Counted from the stretch's first letter, positions 1-7,856 are shown. The stretch is 64,000 nt of DNA from JBMORL01 sp049322335 (GCA_049322335.1 JBMORL010000048.1:70905-134904), one strand, 5' to 3'. Numbers and translations are program-made. Notes: generated by a model from the sequence alone, not told the origin.

Positions 1-600
1 AATTTTCAGTGTCACCGGGCTGCGGTATTGCATAGTCCAGAAATAGGTTTGCGCGGGAGCTGTTCCCTTGGTTTCCATTTTCATCATTCCTTTTTCAAAA
101 CCTTCAAACACCAAAGTAATTTTCACAGCGGCTGAGGAATTTTGAGTCATGCCCTGGATATTGATTCCTGCAATAATGGAAGAAGTTTGCACTTCCTGCA
201 GAAGGAATGGTTTTTTGGGACGTCCCGGGCAATTGATGGGCGGATAGGGTTGTTTTACCGGTGCCACCGCTGCTGTATTTCCGGCTGCTACCTGCTGTTC
301 CCATTGCACCATGGCAGCGAGATAGGCTTTATCTATACGTTTTTTATCCTGTTCCCAAAGATCCATACAGGCATCCAATTGGTTGGCATAGGCTATTTTT
401 CGTTGTTCATACGCTGCAGTGGAGTCAGCATTCCGCTGCGCAACATTAGCTTCTACCTGCACACTGTATTCTTTGGTGCCATCCAGTTTCACCAGGGGAA
501 GCTGGGTATATTTAAAAGTGACTTTTTCGTCAAGAATATTCTGTGCTGATATTGATGCCACAGAAAAAGCTCCGAGTAAAAAGAGTAATGATCGTTTCAT
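1..600 (-). CDS. Secreted protein of unknown function, 3' end cut by window edge
   Basis: The frame is open for exactly 200 codons from an ATG at 600 to the window edge, so the C-terminus is missing. The N-terminus is a Sec signal peptide: MKRSLLFLLGAFSVASISAQ, with likely cleavage after AQ as in many Bacteroidota exported proteins. The mature part begins with a short beta-type segment, then a charged helix (about residues 60-110, with ADSTAAYEQRKIAYANQ and WEQDKKRIDKAYLAAM), a proline-rich linker and a second beta-rich part with repeated MKMETKG-type strands. I do not recognise a family. It is probably periplasmic or outer-membrane associated. It is divergent from kbl. Confidence 0.7.
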   Translation of the reverse strand, partial: MKRSLLFLLGAFSVASISAQNILDEKVTFKYTQLPLVKLDGTKEYSVQVEANVAQRNADSTAAYEQRKIAYANQLDACMDLWEQDKKRIDKAYLAAMVQWEQQVAAGNTAAVAPVKQPYPPINCPGRPKKPFLLQEVQTSSIIAGINIQGMTQNSSAAVKITLVFEGFEKGMMKMETKGTAPAQTYFWTMQYRSPVTLKI

Positions 601-919
601 GATGGGTTTGTTTTGGTTTTGGGATGAGCTATGCACATATTATGCCAGCCGGGGATGAAAATAGTGGTTTTTCAATTAAAATCAACAGAAATTCCCGAAA
701 AACAGGGTTTTGCCACCGCGCAATGCAGATTGCTTCACCTTCAGGGCGGGGTTCGCAATGACCCGCACTCTTAATTGATTTGGCGCATCATTGCGAGGCC
801 TGAGTATCTATGTTTTCGCGTAACTTCAGCCAAGCAAGAGCGGGCCGTGGCAAAATACGATCACAAACGAACACACCATTACATGCTTTTCCTACTTTTA
901 CAGTTCTAATCCTTCAACC
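601..919. other. Intergenic region between divergent genes
   Basis: No gene seen. It holds the start regions of the divergent secreted protein and kbl, plus a dispersed repeat at 723-806. There is no full TTTG-N19-TAnnTTTG promoter; TACTTTTA at about 892 is the nearest -7-like string ahead of kbl. Confidence 0.6.
723..806. repeat. Dispersed intergenic repeat, GATTGCTTC...CGCAATGAC family (copy 1)
   Basis: ATGCAGATTGCTTCACC, a GC-rich centre and GTTCGCAATGACCCGCAC form one unit at 723-770. A truncated opposite-orientation unit (CATCATTGCGAGGCCTGAG) follows at 787-805. The same unit recurs at 4814-4862, 11965-12087 and 59902-60022, always between genes. Confidence 0.75.
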
Positions 920-2119
920 ATGACCACAACTACCGAATCCTATTACTCCTCGATCCAAAACGAGTTGAAAAACATAGAATCCAACGGACTTTTTAAACGC
1001 GAACGTATTATCACCACTCCGCAGGGAGCCAGCGTGAAAGTGAGTACCGGTGAAGAAGTGCTGATCTTCTGCGCCAATAATTACCTCGGACTTTCCTCTC
1101 ACCCGCGCGTGATCGAAGCCGCTCACAAAACGCTGGATGAACATGGATATGGAATGTCGTCTGTACGTTTTATTTGCGGAACACAGGACATTCATAAAGA
1201 GCTGGAACAAAAGATCGCAAAATTCCTGGGAACAGAAGATACTATTCTTTATGCCGCTTGTTTTGATGCCAACGGTGGAGTGTTTGAACCATTGTTTGGT
1301 GAAGAAGATGCCATTATTTCGGATGAACTGAATCACGCTTCCATTATTGACGGGGTTCGTTTATGTAAATCGGTTCGCTATCGTTACAAAAACTGCGATA
1401 TGGCCGACCTCGAGGAAAAATTGAAAGAGGCACAAGCGCAACGTTACAGAATAATTGTAACGGATGGTGTTTTTTCTATGGATGGATTTGTTGCGCCACT
1501 CGATAAAATCTGTGAACTGGCAAAAAAATATAATGCGCTGGTGATGGTGGATGAAAGTCACGCCACAGGTTTCATTGGAAAAACAGGAAGAGGAACGGTA
1601 GAATTAAAAAATGTAATCGGAAAAGTTGATATCATTACCGGCACACTCGGAAAAGCTTTAGGCGGAGCAATGGGGGGATTTACCACCGGGAAAAAAGAAG
1701 TGATTGAAATGTTGCGCCAGCGTTCGCGTCCGTATTTGTTTTCAAATTCTCTCGCACCTCATATTGTCGGGGCTTCCATTGCGGTTTTTGATATGCTGAG
1801 TGAAACCACCGAACTTCGCGATAAACTGGAATGGAATATCAATTACTTTAAAAAAGGAATGAAAGCAGCCGGTTTTGATTATAAAGACGGTGAATCTGCT
1901 ATAGTCCCCATCATGTTATATGATGCCAAACTTTCACAAACTTTTGCCAATAAATTGTTGGCAGAAGGAATTTATGTAATAGGGTTTTTCTATCCCGTGG
2001 TTCCGAAAGACAAGGCGAGAATACGCGTTCAGCTTTCTGCCGCACACGAGAAAGAGCATTTGGATAAAGCTATTGCTGCGTTTACGAAGATTGGAAAAGA
2101 GTTAGGCGTCATTAAATAA
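920..2119 (+). CDS. kbl: Glycine C-acetyltransferase (2-amino-3-ketobutyrate CoA ligase)
   Basis: PLP-dependent enzyme of the alpha-oxoamine synthase family. It cleaves 2-amino-3-ketobutyrate with CoA to glycine and acetyl-CoA, the second step of threonine degradation after threonine dehydrogenase. Diagnostic parts are the FCANNYLGL substrate loop near residue 50, VDESHATG with the PLP-binding Asp and His, and GTLGKALGGAMGG with the Schiff-base lysine at K245, one off the position in the E. coli enzyme. The length of 399 aa is normal for the family. No threonine dehydrogenase gene is adjacent. Serine palmitoyltransferase and BioF are relatives, but the FICGTQDIHKELE stretch and overall similarity favour Kbl. 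Confidence 0.93.
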   Translation: MTTTTESYYSSIQNELKNIESNGLFKRERIITTPQGASVKVSTGEEVLIFCANNYLGLSSHPRVIEAAHKTLDEHGYGMSSVRFICGTQDIHKELEQKIAKFLGTEDTILYAACFDANGGVFEPLFGEEDAIISDELNHASIIDGVRLCKSVRYRYKNCDMADLEEKLKEAQAQRYRIIVTDGVFSMDGFVAPLDKICELAKKYNALVMVDESHATGFIGKTGRGTVELKNVIGKVDIITGTLGKALGGAMGGFTTGKKEVIEMLRQRSRPYLFSNSLAPHIVGASIAVFDMLSETTELRDKLEWNINYFKKGMKAAGFDYKDGESAIVPIMLYDAKLSQTFANKLLAEGIYVIGFFYPVVPKDKARIRVQLSAAHEKEHLDKAIAAFTKIGKELGVIK

Positions 2120-2146
2120 ATTTTCATCAGGAAACGAAAGACCGGA

Positions 2147-2301
2147 AGATGTTAGACTAAGAGATGACAGATGTTATACAATGAGATATCAGATGTACGG
2201 GTGAAAGATATTAGACTGGTCATGAAAAAGCACGCGGTTCCTCACTATTTAAAATCTTTTTGTCTGATATCTATCATCTTTCCATCTAAAATCTAACATC
2301 T
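2147..2301. repeat. Degenerate AGATGTTAGA-type intergenic repeat
   Basis: AGATGTTAGA at 2147-2156 is followed by imperfect direct copies (CAGATGTTATAC, CAGATGTACGGG, AGATATTAGAC). The exact reverse complement TCTAACATCT occurs at 2292-2301, six bases before the next start codon. The transcript of this spacer could fold back on itself. Confidence 0.5.
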
Positions 2302-2306
2302 CAAAA

Positions 2307-2723
2307 ATGCCGGTCAGGAAAAAATATATTTCAGTTTTTACCTCTCTCATGATCATGGCGATCATCTCCTGCAACAACAACAAACCCGACTCGTCCTCCG
2401 AAGGCTTTGCGAAGGAGGAAACAACAAACCCTGCCCCCGGAAAATGGCGCGACACCAAAGACACTTCCCACACCATCATCCTCACCGAAACCCAGTGGCT
2501 GGATTATTATAACGGAGAACAGGTTTCAGCAAATAAAATAGTTTACGAAACAAAAAACTATACCGGTCACAACGGCAGAAATATGGGACAAAGAAAATTC
2601 ATCCGGCTGGAGGAGAGCGAAGGCAATTTTTACAATTATCAGATTGTGGAATGCGATTCTTTCCGTTTGCATCTGCTTCACCTGGAGCCGGGGAGAGAAA
2701 TGTTTTTTGTGAGAATGGATTAG
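2307..2723 (+). CDS. Small lipoprotein of unknown function
   Basis: 138 aa with a lipoprotein signal ending in a lipobox (AIIS-C22), then an Asn/Ser-rich linker. The remaining sequence is polar and beta-rich, with Trp, Tyr and paired charged residues (WLDYYNGEQVSANKIVYET, FYNYQIVECDSFRLHLL). I recognise no family. The protein should be a membrane-anchored periplasmic or surface lipoprotein. It stands alone, with kbl upstream on the same strand (187 bp away) and a convergent gene downstream. No terminator is visible between it and 2828. Confidence 0.65.
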   Translation: MPVRKKYISVFTSLMIMAIISCNNNKPDSSSEGFAKEETTNPAPGKWRDTKDTSHTIILTETQWLDYYNGEQVSANKIVYETKNYTGHNGRNMGQRKFIRLEESEGNFYNYQIVECDSFRLHLLHLEPGREMFFVRMD

Positions 2724-2827
2724 TAGGCAGTGTGCCGCTCTCAGAAGTATATCAAATGTAAATGAATTCCGGGCAGTTTTGAGTTTCTGTTTATCTGCCG
2801 CTACAAGCCCGGTAACTGTTTTATAGT

Positions 2828-3688
2828 TTAAATTTTCTCTTCGATTTTGTAGTGTAAGTTAAGCACCCGTTGATGCCAAAGTGTTAACTTTTGTTCGGCA
2901 AAAAGAAATTCATTTTCTGTTCCAATGGTTAATTTGTCACGAAATGATCTCACAAATTGCGACCAGTAGCGTCCACGGGAATCATTTAATAAAAAGTAAA
3001 AACCGGCATCACCAAATTTTTTTCCGGATGACTCTAACGAGAGGGCTCCATTTTTTTGGACACCGGGAGTCATAATGACAGTTGCATTACCGTTAGGCAA
3101 TGGAAACACCGCTTTTACACATGTTTTTCCCGATGGCAAAGTACAGGTACTATACACTCCCGAATATATTACCTGGCCGGTGGTTTTAAATGTTCTGAAC
3201 CAGATGGTATATTTTACTTCATTTGAAACGGGATCTGAAAGAGTGATAATTTCACTTTTCAACTCTTCCGGATTTTTTAAATTCTTTGTCGGAATATTTA
3301 GTTGATTTAATCTGTCGCTGAATAATTTGATGACCAAAATCCCGAATATTTTAAAAAACGGATTCCATTTAACAGTGAAGTCTAATTTATAATTTGAAGT
3401 TTTTTCATAAAACCCTATTACTTTTTTGGATAAAGCAGATAATTCTGCTTCTGTAAAATGGAGTTCATTGATTGACGGGAGCAATCCTTTTGCTTTAGCG
3501 TTCCGTTCAATTATTAAATTTTCTTTTTCAGCCAGCTGAACTATAAATTCTTCGCCAATTCCATTTAAATTTCCAAATGGCCCGATTAACCAGGGAACAT
3601 TTTTCGGGTCAATTTTTCTCCCCCAAAGAATAACCCACTGTTGGGTAAACCAATCCTGAAACTTTTGCCGCGAATAAGCTAAACTCAT
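2828..3688 (-). CDS. Conserved-looking protein of unknown function, paired with the CrtA-like gene
   Basis: 286 aa, no signal peptide. Its start overlaps the stop of the CrtA-like gene by ATGA (3685-3688), so the two are probably translationally coupled. The N-terminal half has a short motif NVPWLIGPFGNLNGIGEEFI near residue 30 and a hydrophobic stretch around residues 105-125 (FFKIFGILVIKLFSDRL). The C-terminal half is beta-rich with the small Gly/Asn motif VFPLPNGNATVIMTPG and a conserved-looking GDAGFYFLLNDSRGRYWSQF segment. I do not recognise a family and infer only that it works with the neighbouring gene. Confidence 0.65.
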   Translation of the reverse strand: MSLAYSRQKFQDWFTQQWVILWGRKIDPKNVPWLIGPFGNLNGIGEEFIVQLAEKENLIIERNAKAKGLLPSINELHFTEAELSALSKKVIGFYEKTSNYKLDFTVKWNPFFKIFGILVIKLFSDRLNQLNIPTKNLKNPEELKSEIITLSDPVSNEVKYTIWFRTFKTTGQVIYSGVYSTCTLPSGKTCVKAVFPLPNGNATVIMTPGVQKNGALSLESSGKKFGDAGFYFLLNDSRGRYWSQFVRSFRDKLTIGTENEFLFAEQKLTLWHQRVLNLHYKIEEKI

Positions 3689-4398
3689 TTTTTATTATTA
3701 AGAAAAGGGATAAAATTTGTTTTTCCTTTCCATTCGCCAAATTCTGATAGTGGTTTAAACCGCAACGTTGTAAATTCAAAATGAAAATCTTTACGGTTTC
3801 TTTCTTTCATTGCATGGATATGTCTTTTAGGTTGTGGAACCGGGCTATGTCCATGCACCATATCCGTCATTTCTTTTTGTGTTTTCCAGATGGAAAAGGT
3901 AGAAACAGTGCGCGGAAATCTTATTGATGCCAACGACAGGGTTGTTCCGGGATGATCACGCACTAATTTTTCTACCGGTCTTCCCCATTTAATAAATCTT
4001 GGCACCTGGAGCAATTTCATCCGGGCAATGGTTACAGCAACTACCGGTGAATCGGGTTCATCAGGAAGAAGAATTTCTGTGGGAAATTTAAATTCAGAAA
4101 GTTTTCCCCATTGTCTTAAAAAAGTTAAGCGTATGTGCCAACCCCCGGAAAGAATTTTACCCAAACGATCTTGTTTTAAAAAATTATCTGCGGCTGCCTC
4201 GTTTTCCCACTGGGCAAATACAGCAACTTGCCTCACCAACATTCGCTTCGCAGAAAAAACGGGGGAACCTAACGTCATTGCAGTCATACATTCTGCATGA
4301 ATCAAACCCGGAACGTTTTTGGGTTTAATGGATGAAAAAACAAACCTGAGAGCTTTAATATAAGATGTTTTTGCCAGGTGGTAGGTGAATAGACTCAT
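3685..4398 (-). CDS. Spheroidene monooxygenase (CrtA)-like protein
   Basis: 237 aa from the ATG at 4398. The frame stays open upstream to 4530, but that extension reads through the end of the preceding broken gene. MSLFTYHLAK is a typical CrtA-like start, and the characteristic C-terminal pattern FTTLRFKPLSEFGEWKG is present, together with GSPVFSAKRM and GGWHIRLTFLRQWGKL. CrtA of purple bacteria is a heme protein that introduces keto groups into spheroidene. In Bacteroidota, CrtA-like proteins occur without that pathway and their substrate is unknown. No other carotenoid genes are in this window. It overlaps the next gene by ATGA. Confidence 0.72.
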   Translation of the reverse strand: MSLFTYHLAKTSYIKALRFVFSSIKPKNVPGLIHAECMTAMTLGSPVFSAKRMLVRQVAVFAQWENEAAADNFLKQDRLGKILSGGWHIRLTFLRQWGKLSEFKFPTEILLPDEPDSPVVAVTIARMKLLQVPRFIKWGRPVEKLVRDHPGTTLSLASIRFPRTVSTFSIWKTQKEMTDMVHGHSPVPQPKRHIHAMKERNRKDFHFEFTTLRFKPLSEFGEWKGKTNFIPFLNNKK

Positions 4399-4426
4399 AG
4401 CAGACAATATTAATGATAATATTTTT

Positions 4427-4640
4427 TTATTGGTTTTTAATTTGGATAATGTTCCGCAAGTTTGCGCTGTGCGGGTTTTCGGAGAAGGATTTGTCTGCCA
4501 AGACAAATGGTTCTTTGGAAATTTGCACATGAATGTACATGAATCCTCAATTCAATTTGCTTTATTGATCCATCAATAACAGGCTGTCCAATTAGTGAAT
4601 TGAATAGTAGAACAAATAATATCGAAATTTTATATTTCAT
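4427..4640 (-). pseudogene. Small secreted-protein gene broken by a 10-bp tandem duplication
   Basis: From the ATG at 4640 the frame encodes a signal peptide (MKYKISILFVLLFNSLIG) and then PVIDGSIKQIELRIH. At that point GCACATGAAT (4525-4534) is followed by the near-identical GTACATGAAT (4535-4544). Removing one 10-bp unit restores a 67-aa frame that continues VQISKEPFVLADKSFSENP and stops at 4427-4429. As sequenced, translation shifts into HSCANFQRTICLG and stops at 4437. The restored tail is polar and protein-like. The duplication could be a real mutation, a phase-variable tract or an assembly error. It lies 28 bp upstream of the CrtA-like gene, probably in the same transcript. Confidence 0.5.
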
Positions 4641-4813
4641 ATAATAACCACTAACTTATTTATAGCCGCATATTTATTGCACCAATACACCAAAATTCGC
4701 TGGCTTGCTGCAATAAAACCGCTTTTTCAAACTTACTGAATTCGCAGAATTTTCGCCAATGAACTGTTTGGTTTTGTTACAAGCATAAATAAACATTCCG
4801 GATAAAAGCCACC

Positions 4814-4862
4814 CGCAACGCGGATTGCCTCACCCCTGATTACAGGAGTTCGCAATGACCCC
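4814..4862. repeat. Dispersed intergenic repeat, GATTGC...GCAATGAC family (copy 2)
   Basis: CGCGGATTGCCTCACCCCTG, a short centre and GGAGTTCGCAATGACCCCG match the unit seen at 723, 11965 and 59984. Here it is a single unit with no inverted partner. Confidence 0.65.
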
Positions 4863-4966
4863 GCACATCATTTTCGGCACTTTTAAAAATCTTCGTCCTC
4901 TGAAGCCCTGGCAAAAGAGGACAACTTCCCCAACTATTTAACCATCAAGCACTACTATTCATCCAC

Positions 4967-5048
4967 CTTTTGTCCCCTGTCCCACTTATCCCATTTGTCC
5001 CCTGTCCCCTTGTCCCTTCTCCCGCCTGCCTTTTTCCCACATTCCCCT
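4967..5048. repeat. Pyrimidine-rich TGTCCCC tract upstream of rplM
   Basis: TTTGTCCCCTGTCCCAC, TTTGTCCCCTGTCCCC, TTGTCCCTTCTCCC and CATTCCCCTGTG follow each other. The plus strand has almost no G outside the TG of each unit. It ends just before the -33 element of the rplM promoter. Confidence 0.55.
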
Positions 5049-5057
5049 GTGAATAAA

Positions 5058-5088
5058 TTTGGACGAACAAAAAATAGTTGTATTTTTG
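5058..5088 (+). promoter_or_regulatory. Promoter of the rplM operon
   Basis: TTTG at 5058-5061 and TATTTTTG at 5081-5088 are 19 bp apart and match the Bacteroidota -33 (TTTG) and -7 (TAnnTTTG) elements. The predicted transcription start is near 5095, about 34 nt before the GTG start of rplM. Confidence 0.75.
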
Positions 5089-5128
5089 CAGCCCCATTTT
5101 AGGGAACGAACATTAAAAACTTATCAAA

Positions 5129-5584
5129 GTGGACGCTCTTAGTTATAAAACCACACAGGCCAACAAACAAACCGTTAAAAAAGACTGGTTGTTGGTAGAC
5201 GCTGAAAACCAGCCACTTGGCCGTTTAACCAGCCGCATTGCCGCTCTTTTGAGAGGGAAACACAAAACCTGTTTCACTCCTCACGTTGATTGCGGTGATC
5301 ATGTAGTAGTAATCAATGCCGAAAAAGTAAAATTTACCGGTAAAAAAATGACCGATAAACAATATATCCGCTACACAGGTTATCCCGGTGGTCAGCGTTT
5401 CTCTTCCCCCGAATCGGTATTGGCAAAACATCCTGTTAAAGTCATTGAAATGGCCATCAAAGGAATGTTGCCAAAAAATTCACTCGGGCGTGAGGCTTTC
5501 CGTAACCTGCATGTGGTAAGCGGAGCTACTCACAAATTCGAAGCACAAACACCAAAAGCAGTTAACCTTAACGAAATATTCTGA
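5129..5584 (+). CDS. rplM: 50S ribosomal protein L13
   Basis: 151 aa. L13 binds 23S rRNA early in large-subunit assembly. Recognised by DWLLVDAENQPLGRLTSRIA, HVDCGDHVVVINAEKV, FTGKKMTDKQYIRYTGYPGG and AIKGMLPKNSLGREAFRNL. The start is a GTG at 5129; no ATG lies in the right place, and the extra N-terminal residues (MDALSYKTTQANKQTVKK) look like the Bacteroidota form, slightly longer than the roughly 142 aa of E. coli L13. It is the first gene of rplM-rpsI-rpsB-tsf, with rpsI starting two bases after its stop. Confidence 0.97.
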   Translation: MDALSYKTTQANKQTVKKDWLLVDAENQPLGRLTSRIAALLRGKHKTCFTPHVDCGDHVVVINAEKVKFTGKKMTDKQYIRYTGYPGGQRFSSPESVLAKHPVKVIEMAIKGMLPKNSLGREAFRNLHVVSGATHKFEAQTPKAVNLNEIF

Positions 5585-5586
5585 TC

Positions 5587-5973
5587 ATGGAAGTTATCAA
5601 CGCATTAGGAAGAAGAAAAGCCGCAGTAGCAAGAGTATATGTGAAAAGCGGAAAAGGAAATGTAACCATCAATAATGTTGATTATAAAAAGTACTTCCCT
5701 GTACCCACATTACAATACAAAATCAACCAGGCTTTCGCACTCACCGGAACAGAAGGTAAATATGATGTTACCGTGAATGTAGAAGGTGGCGGAATCAACG
5801 GACAAGCCGAAGCGGTTCGTCTCGGGATCTCGCGCGCACTGGTTAAAGTGGATGCTTCTATGAAACCTGCTTTGAAAAAAGAAGGACTCACCACACGCGA
5901 TCCGAGAATGGTTGAACGTAAAAAACCAGGACGCAAAAAGGCGAGAAGAAGATTCCAGTTCAGCAAACGTTAA
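5587..5973 (+). CDS. rpsI: 30S ribosomal protein S9
   Basis: 128 aa, normal length. S9 contacts 16S rRNA in the 30S head, and its C-terminal tail reaches the P-site tRNA. The family signature is clear: ALGRRKAAVARVYVKSGKG at the N-terminus, GGGINGQAEAVRLGISRAL in the middle, and a basic tail (ERKKPGRKKARRRFQFSKR) ending in the SKR that contacts tRNA. It follows rplM directly in the standard L13-S9 pair. Confidence 0.97.
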   Translation: MEVINALGRRKAAVARVYVKSGKGNVTINNVDYKKYFPVPTLQYKINQAFALTGTEGKYDVTVNVEGGGINGQAEAVRLGISRALVKVDASMKPALKKEGLTTRDPRMVERKKPGRKKARRRFQFSKR

Positions 5974-6106
5974 ACCTTTCCCGGAAATTCTTTTCCGGAG
6001 ATTGTTTAGCATCCAAACTTCCAGGACTCATTTTCCGATTCATTTCGGAACTGGCTACCGGGAAGTTGCTTAGAAGAGTAAGTAAACGGAACGTAAACAA
6101 AATAAA
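5974..6106 (+). promoter_or_regulatory. Structured spacer or leader before rpsB
   Basis: This 133-nt spacer has nested inverted repeats. CCGGAAA (5981-5987) pairs with TTTCCGG (5992-5998). AACTTCC (6016-6022) pairs with GGAAGTT (6061-6067), and inside that TTCCGA (6033-6038) pairs with TCGGAA (6045-6050). The first hairpin lacks a T-run, so it is not a good terminator. No TAnnTTTG element is visible. The region could be an autoregulatory leader of rpsB-tsf, by analogy with the S2-bound leader of gammaproteobacteria. That role is inferred. Confidence 0.45.
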
Positions 6107-6946
6107 ATGTCAAAAGTAACATTCAACGACCTGCTCGATGCCGGAGTGCATTTCGGGCACCTTTCACGCAAGTGGAATCCACACATGGCTCCTTATATTT
6201 TCGATGAGAAAAAAGGAATCCATATTATTGACCTTAACAAAACCCTTGTTAAACTCGAAGAAGCTTCTGCCGCAATAAAACAAATTGCCAAATCAGGAAA
6301 GAAAATTCTTTTTGTTGCCACTAAAAAACAAGCGAAAGACGTTATTGCCGACCGCGTGAAAAACGTGAATATGCCATTCGTAATTGAACGCTGGCCCGGT
6401 GGAATGCTCACCAACTTTGCTACTATCCGTAAATCGGTGCGCAAAATGGCTTCTATTGATAAAATGGGAGTTGACGGAACACTTAATACGCTTTCAAAAA
6501 GAGAACGTCTCCAGGTTTCACGTTCGCGTGCAAAACTGGAAAAAAACTTAGGTTCTATTGCTGATATGTCGCGTCTTCCTGCAGCTTTATTTGTGGTGGA
6601 TGTAAATAAAGAACACATCGCAGTGGCCGAAGCAAAACGACTGAACATTCCCGTTTTTGCCATGGTAGATACCAATTCCGATCCCAATAAAGTGGATTTC
6701 GCTATTCCATCCAATGATGATGCTTCAAAATCCATTGCCAAAATTGTGGATATTCTTGTAGATGCTATCAGCGAAGGATTGATGGAAAGAAAAGCGGATA
6801 AAACGCTTGCTGAAAAAGAAAAAGAAGAAGAAACTGCAGAAGAAATCCTGGAAAACAAACGTGTAGCCAATATTGATGAAGAAGAAACAGGTGGTGGTAA
6901 AAAAGCTATCAAAAAAGGCGCTACCAAAGTGAAAAAAGGAGAATAA
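6107..6946 (+). CDS. rpsB: 30S ribosomal protein S2
   Basis: 279 aa. S2 binds late to the back of the 30S subunit and is needed, with S1, for mRNA binding. Signature segments are LLDAGVHFGHLSRKWNPHMAPY, IHIIDLNKTLVKLEEA, ERWPGGMLTNFATIRKS and PVFAMVDTNSDPNKVDFAIPSNDDA. The last 60 residues are a charged Glu/Lys-rich extension (EKEKEEETAEEILENKR, then a Lys-rich end), giving a longer protein than the roughly 240 aa of E. coli; such tails are frequent in Bacteroidota. tsf follows after 23 bp, the usual rpsB-tsf arrangement. Confidence 0.97.
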   Translation: MSKVTFNDLLDAGVHFGHLSRKWNPHMAPYIFDEKKGIHIIDLNKTLVKLEEASAAIKQIAKSGKKILFVATKKQAKDVIADRVKNVNMPFVIERWPGGMLTNFATIRKSVRKMASIDKMGVDGTLNTLSKRERLQVSRSRAKLEKNLGSIADMSRLPAALFVVDVNKEHIAVAEAKRLNIPVFAMVDTNSDPNKVDFAIPSNDDASKSIAKIVDILVDAISEGLMERKADKTLAEKEKEEETAEEILENKRVANIDEEETGGGKKAIKKGATKVKKGE

Positions 6947-6969
6947 TTAATTTTTAATATCGAAGAAAT

Positions 6970-7800
6970 ATGTCAACTGTAACTATTTCCGCATCTGATG
7001 TGAACAAACTGCGCCAGCAAACCGGTGCGGGGATGATGGATTGCAAAAAAGCCCTTATCGAAGCCAACGGAGATTTTGAAGCCGCTGTGGATATTCTCCG
7101 CAAAAAAGGACAAAAAGTGGCCGCCAACCGTGCCGACCGTGCTGCTGCCGAAGGATGTGTATTGGCAAAAGTAAGTGCCGATAAAAAATTCGCTGTTGTA
7201 CTTTCATTAAACTGCGAAACCGATTTCGTTGCCAAAAACGAAGGATTCGTTGCCATGGCACAGGGATTTTTAGATATCGCTGTAGAGAAAAAAATTAAAT
7301 CGAACGAAGATTTGCAAAAGGAGTCGTATAACGGACTTGCCATTAGTGAAAAGCTGATAGAGCAAACCGGTGTGATTGGCGAGAAACTGGAGATCGGTGC
7401 TTTTGAATGCCTCGAGGGAGATTTCATTGGTTCCTATATCCATGCCGGAAACCGTTTGGCTACTATCGTTGCATTCAACAAAGCCACTACCGATGACACC
7501 GGCAAACAGGTAGCTATGCAGATTGCCGCCATGTCGCCCATTGCTGTGGATGAAAAATCTGTTCCACAGGATGTGATTGCCCGTGAGATCGAGATCGGCA
7601 AAGAACTCGCCATCCAGGAAGGCAAACCCGCTGAAATGGCCGAAAAAATCGCCATGGGACGCCTCAATAAATTTTACAAGGAAGCCACCCTGCTCAACCA
7701 GGAATTTATCCGCGACCAGAAAATGACTGTAAAACAATTTCTCGCCAGCGTTGATAAAGACCTTACAGCATCCGCTTTCAAAAGAGTTTCATTAAGCTAA
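6970..7800 (+). CDS. tsf: Elongation factor Ts
   Basis: 276 aa. EF-Ts is the guanine-nucleotide exchange factor for EF-Tu. The UBA-like N-terminal domain (VNKLRQQTGAGMMDCKKALIE, residues about 9-30) and the core motif LSLNCETDFVAKNEGF with the conserved TDFV pair that contacts EF-Tu are present, as is HAGNRLATIVAFN at the start of the second half of the core. The length is normal for the family. It is the last gene of the operon; a strong terminator begins ten bases after the stop codon. Confidence 0.97.
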   Translation: MSTVTISASDVNKLRQQTGAGMMDCKKALIEANGDFEAAVDILRKKGQKVAANRADRAAAEGCVLAKVSADKKFAVVLSLNCETDFVAKNEGFVAMAQGFLDIAVEKKIKSNEDLQKESYNGLAISEKLIEQTGVIGEKLEIGAFECLEGDFIGSYIHAGNRLATIVAFNKATTDDTGKQVAMQIAAMSPIAVDEKSVPQDVIAREIEIGKELAIQEGKPAEMAEKIAMGRLNKFYKEATLLNQEFIRDQKMTVKQFLASVDKDLTASAFKRVSLS

Positions 7801-7810
7801 ACCACAAAAA

Positions 7811-7839
7811 AGAGAGAAGTTAACTTCTCTCTTTTTTTT
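7811..7839 (+). terminator. Rho-independent terminator of the rplM-tsf operon
   Basis: A perfect 11-bp inverted repeat without a spacer (AGAGAGAAGTT/AACTTCTCTCT, 7811-7832) runs into seven T. It separates tsf from pyrH. The A-run on the 5' side gives some ability to terminate in the other direction. Confidence 0.85.
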
Positions 7840-7856
7840 ATACCTACATTTACACT

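Larger units (their letters stand above)
4641..5128. other. Intergenic region between divergent transcripts, with repeats and the rplM promoter
   Basis: No gene seen. It contains a copy of the dispersed GATTGC/GCAATGAC repeat (4814-4862), a pyrimidine-rich tract of TGTCCCC-type repeats (about 4967-5048) and the rplM promoter (5058-5088). Confidence 0.6.

Noticed and set aside
4814..4862. The GCAATGAC-type repeats as a CRISPR array
   Set aside because: Copies are scattered kilobases apart, vary in the middle and have no regular spacers or cas genes.
6193..6927. 244-codon minus-strand frame across rpsB
   Set aside because: It is a shadow of the clearly identified S2 gene, Ser/Ala-rich as antisense frames of highly biased genes are.
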